From the NCBI RefSeq assembly GCF_029027585.1, contig NZ_CP093397.1, positions 1,167,405 to 1,231,404 of the forward strand: a stretch of 64,000 bases of DNA. Direction: 5' to 3'. The notes under the pieces are model-generated. The model was not told the DNA's origin and did not search any database. It saw only the letters and a list, made by a program, of their open reading frames with translations. A program made the position numbers and the translations under genes. Below are positions 44,296 to 52,547 of this stretch, piece by piece; the first letter of the stretch is position 1, and each line of letters opens with the position of its first letter. The stretch comes from Sulfurimonas sp. Its GTDB lineage: Bacteria; Campylobacterota; Campylobacteria; Campylobacterales; Sulfurimonadaceae.

Positions 44296-47200
44296 TTACT
44301 TTAAACTTTGCTTCTTGTTGCTTCGCATCTCTAAAAGAACACCAAGCAAGACTAAAAATAAAATAAACATCCACATTGCAACAGAATCATAGTTAACCTT
44401 TTCTTTTATATCTTTTTTTACTTCTTCAAGTTTTTGACCTTTAACTTTAGCTTTTACTTTTACTACTGGCTTGCTTTGTGCTTTTAGGGCATTTGCAACA
44501 GGAGTGGCAATAGGTATGCTTAAACCATAACCAGCCGCTTTTTGGGCCTTGATAAAGTCTTTTAGTTTATTATTTAGAGTTTTATGATTGTGTTTCTTAG
44601 ATATCTCTTCTAAAGTTTCCACAAGCTTTTTAATTGTTTTAGCATCTGTTTGAAAGTACCCCTTTCTAACAGCTTCTAGCATCACCTCCGCCATTTGTGC
44701 ACGAGCAGTAGGATTTGTTTTTTCAAACCACTCATCCATATTCATATCATACTTATCATCATAGTAAATCTCTACAAATTCTTGCCATTGGTCTGAACGA
44801 ACACCATCGGGATAAACCACCTGCCATCCCCAAAAATTATTTACTACATCTAAAACACGAGTAGCACCACTATAACCGCTATCTTGCATCTCTTTTATCC
44901 ACTTAGGATTATAGTACCTTGAACGCAACTCATTAGAAATAAATTCACTAACATCTTGCATCTTTGCATTATTTGGATCTCTTAGATTCGAGATTAGCAT
45001 CTGTGGACTTTTACCATCTAAATGACGAATAGCAAGTGCGATTGAGCCAAAATATCCATAAGGGTCATCAGATGTCATCATCCCATACAGGTTTGATGTA
45101 CGGCTAAACATTACAGCATCTGTGCCTTTTAAGTTTTGTGCAAACATATCTATATCTTTTACTCTTGTTCCCCATCTAGATTCATCAGAACCATAAATAT
45201 AACCTGAAGTTCGAATAAAATTCTCAGCAATCCTCGTCTCTTTATCCCATGTCTCTGAAACGGACACAGTGCCTGAAACACCATTCCCATATTTACCTTG
45301 TGCTGCAGAGAACATACGAATGGTAGATAGATACTGAGCTTCTTTTTTATCATATCCCTTATCTAAGAGCATTTTTTTCAAAGATAGAGCATGTAGGCGA
45401 ACATAATTATGCTCTTCTTTGAGAGCTGCAATCTTCTCAACTCCTTCATTGATTACTCTCATAACATTAGGAAAAGTATCACGATAAAGACCTGTTGCTT
45501 GTATAACCACATCTATGCGAGGTCTTTTTAACTCACTATAAGAGATAACTTCAACACCACTTATTTTCCCACGACCCATTTTCATCCCAGCATAAAACAT
45601 CTCTTTCATCTTAGTAGGCATTAAAAAATCAAACATTTTAATTCTCTGGACTGTAACAAATGAAGCAATCCATTTGGCAAAATCTTCGCCAAACATCCCT
45701 GCTAACATTCCTTTTGCCATACTTTGAACCATCTCATCACTTATGCCACCTTCACTCCAAAGAGGTCTAATACCCATTGCATAAAGTATTTGGGATTCTA
45801 GTACACCAAAATGGCGCATAGTTTCTAGTGACCATAAATTAAAAGTTATCTTTTGAGGGTATTTCCCATGTTTTGCATAGTAGTTTTCAATATAATCTTT
45901 CATAATTTTAGAGCCTGTCTCATAGGCGGCCTCTGTTGGGATACGCTGGGGGTCAAAGCTATACATATTCATACCAGTAGGGATAGATTCAGGGCTTCTT
46001 ACAGGATCACCACCTACGCTAGTTTCTATATATCCAGCATCTAAACCTTTTAATAAATTTTGCATCTCTTTATTGTTTACAAAATTATCTCTATAAATTC
46101 TTGCCGTTTGTATAAATGGTCTTAATCCACCATCGAGCGAATCCAGACTTTTGTTTTGTATAACATGCTTTTGTAGCATCTTATAAACTTTTGTTTTATT
46201 TAAATCTTTGTAGTTTATACCTGCTAGTCCATTTTCACCCTCAACAGTTTTTATAAAAGTATCTCCTAGCATTGACATGAGCGTTTGTACCATATGGTCA
46301 TCTTTTGGATATGAACCATATTTATGCATACCAAGAGGAGTTAAGGTTGAACTTAAACCATTTAGATAATCATACAAATCTGACACAAAAACATCTGTCT
46401 CATTTTCCATCATCTCTTTAGTATATTTCATATCTTTATGTAAGCTCATCTTTATAGTTAAAGCTATAAGTTGCTTTTTATTGTTTTGTTTTACAGCATC
46501 ACTACTCTGCTTATACTGGTTTATCAAATCCATAATATCACTTAACTCTTTGTAAGTTCCACTAACACCAAATGGCGGTGTTTGATGAGAAATCAATGTT
46601 GCTCTACCGCGTCTTTTTGCTTGGATGCCCTCTGCAAGATTATTTGTAATATATGGATATATATTTGGTAGTTCTCCAACACTAAGAAGAGGTGAATCGT
46701 AGATGCTAAGACCTCTCTCTTTTCCGTAAGTCCACTCATAAGTTCCGTGTGTACCTAGATGCACAATCGCATCATTTTGCTGTCTTACATATAGATATAC
46801 TGCAAGGTAATGATGGGGTACTGGCGAGGCAGTATCATGATAGATTCTTCCCTCATAAATTTTTCTTCCCATTCTGTCTTGCCCAATATTGGAGCGACTA
46901 GGTTGTGGGAGTAAAGTAACCTTTCCTTTTTTCAGTCTTGGGATTATGAAGTATTTTTTTCCATCTTTGGTATGAAGAAATTTACTTTTTCTTGGATGTC
47001 CCCATTTTTTATTTATCTGATTTCGAGTCTCTTGTGGAAGTGTTAAATACCACTCATAATAGGTATCATAAGATAATAAATCAGCATATTTTTCATTATA
47101 AACACTATCTTTATAATAATATGCCATAGACTTAGGAAGCGTCTTGATAAAGTAATCACTACTCTCACTCTGAGTCTGATACCCTGCTTCTTTCATACTA

Positions 47201-48393
47201 GATAAAATACTAGACAAAGATTCTGGAAACTGCATATATGAAGCCCCAAAGTTATTTACACCTGGAGGATAGTTATAATAAAATATAGCTATATTTTTCT
47301 CTTTGTTTTGCTTTTGTTTTAGCTTAGAGTTATTTATAGCTATTTTCATAAACATATCTAACTGATAAGATATCGGTATTGTTTTTTTCGTAATTGGGTC
47401 TAAGGCACCCACTATTAACTGATCAGTATAACCGATATGTTCGGGAATAGTATAAGTCATCGGTATCCAGCTCATAGATATACCCTGCTTATCTTTTTCC
47501 CAAACTTCTTGTGAACCCTGACGATAAATAACACCATGCATAACTTTAAGACCTATTCTTGCATAGTCTTTTCTAAGTTGTTCTTGATCCATTATCATAA
47601 CCTGAAAAGAGATTATCAAATCTATAAGTTGTTTTCCATCTTTTGTAAAAAAACGCTCTCCTGCAAAATCTTCTTCACCTACTTTTGTGTAAAAAACGAT
47701 AGGAGTTATACCAGCACTTGTGAGTTGTTTAATTGCTGTATCTACAATTACAGTATCGTCAGAAGATATATTTTCTTTATGTATAACAATCCCAACCATT
47801 GGACTATTTTTTTCATCATCACTTAAAGTTTTCCAGTATTCATCTAAATTTTCAAAAGTACCCTTTCCTTTATTTGGATGATATATTCCCGTATTACTCA
47901 TTTTGTGAACAGGTTGAGGATTCGTTTGTGTGGAAAAATATGCTCTTGCTAAAAAAGCAGCTCCTTGAGCATAGTTATATTTACCAGCTTGAGAGAAATA
48001 ATCTAATATAGTAGAAGCAAACTCTTCATCCATATTTCCAAACTTTTTATACTCTAACTTTAAAGCGATATATGGTGTTTTAGTATCTTCTAAAATATCC
48101 TCATACCTGCGTAAAAGTGAGGCAACACCGTGTTTACCATCTAGTGCATCTATGATTACTAATCTTCTGTCTTTAAAAGTTTCTCTCGCTTTATCTTCAT
48201 CTAGATTAAATATAATCTCTGAAGATATACTATATGGAGCAAGTTGCTCTTTTAAAAGTTCCGCTTTTCTCTCTTGGCGATTTTTACCCATATTTGTTGA
48301 TAAGATAAGAATATCACTTTTGATATTCACCCCTTCATCCGCTTGAACAAATGGCATAAATAACAAAAGTGCCAATAATAAACAGCGTATCAT
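44296..48393 (-). CDS. CobN-like periplasmic chelatase (HmuS type)
   Basis: A 1365-residue CobN/BchH-family protein. Residues 1-18 form a signal peptide (CLLLALLLFMPFVQA) and about 1338-1356 form a membrane helix (MWMFILFLVLLGVLLEM), so the large domain should be periplasmic and tethered. Core motifs are VHLGTHGTYEWTYGKERG, LPNIYPYITNNLAEGIQAKRRG and SHQTPPFGVSGTYKEL. Soluble CobN works with the CobS/CobT ATPases on cobalt insertion; neither is here. In Bacteroidetes the HmuS homologue removes iron from haem. I infer a dechelatase role. It overlaps the DUF2149 gene by four bases. Confidence 0.88.
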   Translation of the reverse strand: MIRCLLLALLLFMPFVQADEGVNIKSDILILSTNMGKNRQERKAELLKEQLAPYSISSEIIFNLDEDKARETFKDRRLVIIDALDGKHGVASLLRRYEDILEDTKTPYIALKLEYKKFGNMDEEFASTILDYFSQAGKYNYAQGAAFLARAYFSTQTNPQPVHKMSNTGIYHPNKGKGTFENLDEYWKTLSDDEKNSPMVGIVIHKENISSDDTVIVDTAIKQLTSAGITPIVFYTKVGEEDFAGERFFTKDGKQLIDLIISFQVMIMDQEQLRKDYARIGLKVMHGVIYRQGSQEVWEKDKQGISMSWIPMTYTIPEHIGYTDQLIVGALDPITKKTIPISYQLDMFMKIAINNSKLKQKQNKEKNIAIFYYNYPPGVNNFGASYMQFPESLSSILSSMKEAGYQTQSESSDYFIKTLPKSMAYYYKDSVYNEKYADLLSYDTYYEWYLTLPQETRNQINKKWGHPRKSKFLHTKDGKKYFIIPRLKKGKVTLLPQPSRSNIGQDRMGRKIYEGRIYHDTASPVPHHYLAVYLYVRQQNDAIVHLGTHGTYEWTYGKERGLSIYDSPLLSVGELPNIYPYITNNLAEGIQAKRRGRATLISHQTPPFGVSGTYKELSDIMDLINQYKQSSDAVKQNNKKQLIALTIKMSLHKDMKYTKEMMENETDVFVSDLYDYLNGLSSTLTPLGMHKYGSYPKDDHMVQTLMSMLGDTFIKTVEGENGLAGINYKDLNKTKVYKMLQKHVIQNKSLDSLDGGLRPFIQTARIYRDNFVNNKEMQNLLKGLDAGYIETSVGGDPVRSPESIPTGMNMYSFDPQRIPTEAAYETGSKIMKDYIENYYAKHGKYPQKITFNLWSLETMRHFGVLESQILYAMGIRPLWSEGGISDEMVQSMAKGMLAGMFGEDFAKWIASFVTVQRIKMFDFLMPTKMKEMFYAGMKMGRGKISGVEVISYSELKRPRIDVVIQATGLYRDTFPNVMRVINEGVEKIAALKEEHNYVRLHALSLKKMLLDKGYDKKEAQYLSTIRMFSAAQGKYGNGVSGTVSVSETWDKETRIAENFIRTSGYIYGSDESRWGTRVKDIDMFAQNLKGTDAVMFSRTSNLYGMMTSDDPYGYFGSIALAIRHLDGKSPQMLISNLRDPNNAKMQDVSEFISNELRSRYYNPKWIKEMQDSGYSGATRVLDVVNNFWGWQVVYPDGVRSDQWQEFVEIYYDDKYDMNMDEWFEKTNPTARAQMAEVMLEAVRKGYFQTDAKTIKKLVETLEEISKKHNHKTLNNKLKDFIKAQKAAGYGLSIPIATPVANALKAQSKPVVKVKAKVKGQKLEEVKKDIKEKVNYDSVAMWMFILFLVLLGVLLEMRSNKKQSLK

Positions 48394-48719
48394 ATTTTCA
48401 TATCCTTCTCTGGAACATATACAAATGAGCCATCTTCCATCTTGTATGAAATACCAGCTTTCTTTCCATTTCCTTCACCAATATTTCCTGTTGACTTAAA
48501 AGTTTTTATCTCTTTGCCTTTTTTAACCATTATTTCCATATTTTTCTTTCCAGCATTTTTTATAACCGTCACATCCTCGCTACTAAAAGGATTCAGTGGA
48601 TTTTGAGATATGATAATCAACAAAGCAGCAATCACAACTAAAAATATATCTATCAAGTTTATGACAGAATTCATCGGATTGTTATCGTCATCATCATCAT
48701 TTAGTAATCTAACAGCCAT
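48390..48719 (-). CDS. DUF2149 protein, ExbD-like (HmuV type)
   Basis: A 109-residue protein. A charged N-terminus (DDDDDNN) leads to one helix with an Asp near its start (NPMNSVINLIDIFLVVIAALL, Asp24), in the same place as the essential Asp of ExbD. The periplasmic end has the DUF2149 pattern GEGNGKKAGISYKMEDGSFVYVP. With the upstream MotA/ExbB-type gene, from which it starts one base in, it could form a dedicated proton-driven motor. Confidence 0.82.
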   Translation of the reverse strand: MAVRLLNDDDDDNNPMNSVINLIDIFLVVIAALLIIISQNPLNPFSSEDVTVIKNAGKKNMEIMVKKGKEIKTFKSTGNIGEGNGKKAGISYKMEDGSFVYVPEKDMKI

Positions 48720-49207
48720 TAAGTTGCCTTTGCAACTTCGATGATATGTAATTCATCTGCGTACCATCTCTTTTTAATATTACCTATCCAGTAAGTAAGT
48801 GAAGCAGCAATAAGCCCTAGCGTTACTCCAGAAAAAGCTAAAATCAAACCATCACTCATACCTTGAATATTTCCATCTGTTAAAGCTTTAAGTGCAGGTC
48901 CAAGAGGGATAAGAGTTGCGATAAGACCCATCATTGGAGCAATTCTTGAAACATTACGAACATTCTCTAGTTTTTTAAATGCAAAAAGTTCTAACTTCTC
49001 CATACTTATCTGCTTGTCAGCGTTATAGTGTCGTAAAATAGGATATGCCCCATTTGTATTTAACTGCATAATATTCTTTCTACGAGATATACCCTCATAG
49101 ATAAATGAGCCTAAAGCTATAAACGAATAAACAAACATTAGTAGTATTAAAACTAGTGTTGGAGTTAAGAAGAGTTGTGAAACTGTGTACATGGTAGTAT
49201 CAATCAT
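48719..49207 (-). CDS. MotA/TolQ/ExbB-type proton channel (HmuU type)
   Basis: A 162-residue protein with three helices and the family loop IAPMMGLIATLIPLGPALKALTDG, GLILAFSGVTLGLIAASLTYWIG. It is the first gene of the chelatase-TonB operon, behind Fur-like boxes. It is distinct in sequence from the exbB further down, so the operon has two channel subunits, one for each single-helix partner. Confidence 0.88.
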   Translation of the reverse strand: MIDTTMYTVSQLFLTPTLVLILLMFVYSFIALGSFIYEGISRRKNIMQLNTNGAYPILRHYNADKQISMEKLELFAFKKLENVRNVSRIAPMMGLIATLIPLGPALKALTDGNIQGMSDGLILAFSGVTLGLIAASLTYWIGNIKKRWYADELHIIEVAKAT

Positions 49208-49233
49208 TTGAATCCCTTTTATTAAAGCTATAT

Positions 49234-49251
49234 TAATAATAACTATTATTA
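49234..49251 (-). promoter_or_regulatory. Fur-like inverted repeat before the chelatase operon
   Basis: TAATAATA and TATTATTA form a perfect repeat around two bases, 27 bases before the first gene of the operon. Confidence 0.5.
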
Positions 49252-49293
49252 TCGATATAATAGCTATTAATTAATTAATTCAGTATTAAATTG

Positions 49294-49314
49294 ATAACGA
49301 TTATCGATTGTTAT
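49294..49314 (-). promoter_or_regulatory. Fur-like box overlapping the RND gene end
   Basis: ATAACGATTATCGATTGTTAT is a near palindrome with a Fur-type core. It overlaps the last codons of the RND gene and lies 87 bases upstream of the chelatase operon's first ATG. Confidence 0.55.
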
Positions 49315-52300
49315 ATTTATTTTTGAAACTATATAGAATAGGTAAGTAATATAGATTAATTATAGTTGCGTAGATAAGTCCAAACCCAATACTAACTGCT
49401 AAAGGTTGCATTAAAAGAGATTCTCCAGATGCAAAAAATATTAATGTACTTAAACCAACTATAGTAGTAATAGAAGTAAGAAGTATGGGTCTTACTCGCA
49501 AAGAAGCATTTTGAAGTAATTCACCTATATTTTCTGATTTTTTGATCATGCTCAGCATTATAAGTGTGTCGTTAATTACAATACCTATAAGTCCAACAAA
49601 TCCAAGTAAAGATGAAAAAGAGATATCCATACCCATAACTTTATGACCTATAAGCACTCCTAAAAGAGAGAGCGGAATAACACTCAGGGCGAAGAAAGAG
49701 AGTCCAAGTGAAGAGAATAACCATGTTAAAATAATTAAAATTCCAAATAAAGCGAATAATAAAGATACAAAAATATCTTTTTTTATTTGATTATTAGTTT
49801 TTTGCTCTCCTTTTATAAAAACTTCTACTCCACTGTTTTTAATCATTTTAATTGTTGGTTTGAGCTTCTTATAAAAGACTCTAGAAGAAATTTTGTCTTT
49901 ATCAAAACTGGCACTAAGTGTAAATATCTTTTGTAAATCATCTTTTTTTATTGTAGTAATATCTTTAGAAAAACTTACAATAGCTATATCTTTTAAACAT
50001 ACATTGTAGCTTTGATTTGGTACTTCTAAAGATAAGTTATAAAGTGAGTATAAATTATCATGGTTTGAGAAATCTATTCTAAGCTCTATAAGTTCAGCAT
50101 TTGTATCTACAATTTTTGAAAGTTTTTGCATCGAAATAAAATTTCTCACTTTTGAAATAATTATTTTTTGGGTAAATCCAAGACTATTTCCAAATGTATT
50201 TAATGTAATTTCTACTTTTGACTCATCATATTTCATATCATCTTTAATACTATGAACACCCTTTATCTTTTTTATAGCTTCTTGCAGACTCTCCAAGGAG
50301 TTTTTAATCATCTTATTATCTTTGTGTGAAAGAGATATCTCCACATCATTTTTTACAACACCTGTTTGAGGTATATTTATACTAAATTCTAAAAAATTCT
50401 CTTTCAGATTATGTTTTTGTATTAAAGATTCTATCTTGTGTTGAATCTCTTTTGCATATAGAGTTCTTGTTCTATTTGAGTTTTCTGGCTCTTTATATGG
50501 TGCAAATATTGGGTTTATAACTCTGTTAAAAAAATCTTCATGTTTTTTTTGTTTTAGATTGATTGTTAATGTAAAAAGATTATCACCTTTTTCATGCATG
50601 GAACGACCATCACTATTCATGCCTATTATCATAGAAATTGAAGCTACATTTTCTGAGTCCAACTCTTTGATTAAAATATTTTCCAATTCTTTTATTTCTT
50701 GAAGTGTATAGCTGATAGCACCATTTTTAACTTTGCCAATTAGATTTATAGTCATAGCATCAAACTCTGGGAATAGCTGAAACACACTTGACTTTGCCAA
50801 ATTATATGTTGTAAAAAGAGTAAAAAATATAATCACAAAACCCCATATATATCGTCTTTTTATGAAAAAAGATAGTGAGCTCACATAGAGTCCACTTAGC
50901 TTATTCCACATTCTATCCCTGATTCCATTTTTTTTGTCATTTAAGAACTTAAATGACAACTCCTTATAATGAAGCGGTAAAAATATAAAACTTTCAACAA
51001 ATGAGCTAATCACCAAAATAATTACAATTAGAGGGATTATTTTAATAAAAACACCTAGTCCACCAGAGAGCATCGTTAAAGGTAGAAAAGCTATGATGGT
51101 TGTAAGCATAGATGCGAAGAGAATTGGCATCATCTCATTGGTTCCGTCTATACAGGCTTGTTTAATATTTTTACCCATGTTCGAATGACGATGAATATTT
51201 TCACTCACAACAATTGCCTCATCAACCAGTATCCCCAGACTTAGTAAAACTCCTATCATAGATAAAGTATTTAAAGATCCTTCAAAAAAATCCAAACCTA
51301 TCAACCCAAAAGCAAAACTAACAGGAATTCCTAGGATAACAACAATAGCAATCTTTAAAGAGATAAAAAACCAAATGGAAAAAAATAGTAAGGTCAAGCC
51401 GATTATAATATTTGAGCCAATAGTATTAAGTCTTGTTTTTATCCAAAAAGAGCTGTCACTTAGAATTTTAAAATCAATATCTTGATAGTTGTTTTGATAT
51501 GTTGAGATGATTTTTGTGATTTTTTTAGAGAGTTCTATACTATCCCCAAGTTTTGCTTTTTTTATGTTAATTATTACACTCTCTTTAGCATTTGTACGAG
51601 TAATAACATCTCTATCTTCATAATCATACTTTATATCTGCAATATTTTTAACATATATCAGTTTATCATCTATTTTTATCTCAGACTCAAGAAGCGTATT
51701 TATATCTATATTATCATTTTTACTTTCAACATAATATTTCTGTTTTTTAGAACTAATAGAACCTATGGGATACAGGGAGTATAAACCCATAAGTGCGTCA
51801 TAGGCTTTCTCGTTTGATATACCATAAGCTATGAGTTTTTGCGGATTTAATGAAATGACAAGTAAAGAGTTATAATCTCCATCAAGAGTCACGCTATAGA
51901 GGTTTTTTAATTTTTTAATATCCTCGCTCAAATCTTTTGCAACTTCAATATACTCCATATTTATATTAGAAGATATAGATATATTGATAAGAGGAAAATA
52001 ACTTTCCAAGATATCAACAGTTGGAATATCCATATCTTTTGGCAAATCTTGTTTTAAATTTTCAATTGAATTTTTTATATTATTAACTATTTGTTGTTTT
52101 GAAGTTTTATTTTTTATCTCGGCATTTATATGAAAAGTACCATTTGTAATAATCGTTTGTATATCAGTTAAGTTTTGATTATTTTGTAGAATACTCTCGA
52201 TATCTTGAACAATTAGTTTATCTAGTATTGTGCTATTTGCGCCGTTATAGTGACCTTTTACACTTATCATATCCTGTGCACTAGGAGGAAACATCTCCTT

Positions 52301-52405
52301 AGGAATCTTGCTATAAGAAATAAAAGCAAGCAGAAGTAAAAATATAAAAAGTATATGGTTTAGCGATCTGTTTTCAAGACTCATGCTTATAAATTTTTTT
52401 ATCAT
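49301..52405 (-). CDS. RND (HAE1-type) efflux transporter
   Basis: A 1034-residue RND pump with a helix, a large periplasmic part, five or more helices and a second repeat of the same plan. The proton-relay region reads LSLGILVDEAIVVSENIHR, with Asp-Glu where AcrB has Asp-Asp. Further conserved parts are GIPVSFAFGLIGLDFF and GFVGLIGIVINDTLIM. No membrane-fusion or outer-membrane channel gene adjoins it. It is divergent from a TonB receptor across an AT-rich region with Fur-like sites, which suggests an iron-linked role such as siderophore export. Confidence 0.88.
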   Translation of the reverse strand: MIKKFISMSLENRSLNHILFIFLLLLAFISYSKIPKEMFPPSAQDMISVKGHYNGANSTILDKLIVQDIESILQNNQNLTDIQTIITNGTFHINAEIKNKTSKQQIVNNIKNSIENLKQDLPKDMDIPTVDILESYFPLINISISSNINMEYIEVAKDLSEDIKKLKNLYSVTLDGDYNSLLVISLNPQKLIAYGISNEKAYDALMGLYSLYPIGSISSKKQKYYVESKNDNIDINTLLESEIKIDDKLIYVKNIADIKYDYEDRDVITRTNAKESVIINIKKAKLGDSIELSKKITKIISTYQNNYQDIDFKILSDSSFWIKTRLNTIGSNIIIGLTLLFFSIWFFISLKIAIVVILGIPVSFAFGLIGLDFFEGSLNTLSMIGVLLSLGILVDEAIVVSENIHRHSNMGKNIKQACIDGTNEMMPILFASMLTTIIAFLPLTMLSGGLGVFIKIIPLIVIILVISSFVESFIFLPLHYKELSFKFLNDKKNGIRDRMWNKLSGLYVSSLSFFIKRRYIWGFVIIFFTLFTTYNLAKSSVFQLFPEFDAMTINLIGKVKNGAISYTLQEIKELENILIKELDSENVASISMIIGMNSDGRSMHEKGDNLFTLTINLKQKKHEDFFNRVINPIFAPYKEPENSNRTRTLYAKEIQHKIESLIQKHNLKENFLEFSINIPQTGVVKNDVEISLSHKDNKMIKNSLESLQEAIKKIKGVHSIKDDMKYDESKVEITLNTFGNSLGFTQKIIISKVRNFISMQKLSKIVDTNAELIELRIDFSNHDNLYSLYNLSLEVPNQSYNVCLKDIAIVSFSKDITTIKKDDLQKIFTLSASFDKDKISSRVFYKKLKPTIKMIKNSGVEVFIKGEQKTNNQIKKDIFVSLLFALFGILIILTWLFSSLGLSFFALSVIPLSLLGVLIGHKVMGMDISFSSLLGFVGLIGIVINDTLIMLSMIKKSENIGELLQNASLRVRPILLTSITTIVGLSTLIFFASGESLLMQPLAVSIGFGLIYATIINLYYLPILYSFKNKYNNR

Positions 52406-52498
52406 TTTGAAATAGTATAAAAATATAGCTTTTATTAATATTAATAATTAATATCATTTTAACCATCGATTAAGTTAAAATAACCTACAATTTTAATT

Positions 52499-52516
52499 AT
52501 TATCAATTTTGATTAT
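52499..52516 (+). promoter_or_regulatory. Fur-like box between RND and TonB receptor genes
   Basis: ATTATCAATTTTGATTAT is an 18-base palindrome with four mismatched positions, 32 bases before the receptor ATG. It also contains the start of a perfect 11-base palindrome TTGATTATCAA. Confidence 0.5.
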
Positions 52517-52547
52517 CAATTTTAATATTAATTTATAAAGGGAAAGA

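Noticed and set aside
44291-44374. Longer start for TonB at 44374
   Set aside because: It would overlap the chelatase's membrane-anchor codons, and the TonB helix begins at 44290.
44296-48393. Cobalamin-synthesis cobaltochelatase
   Set aside because: The signal peptide, membrane anchor, missing CobS/CobT and TonB/Exb neighbours argue against cytoplasmic cobalt insertion.
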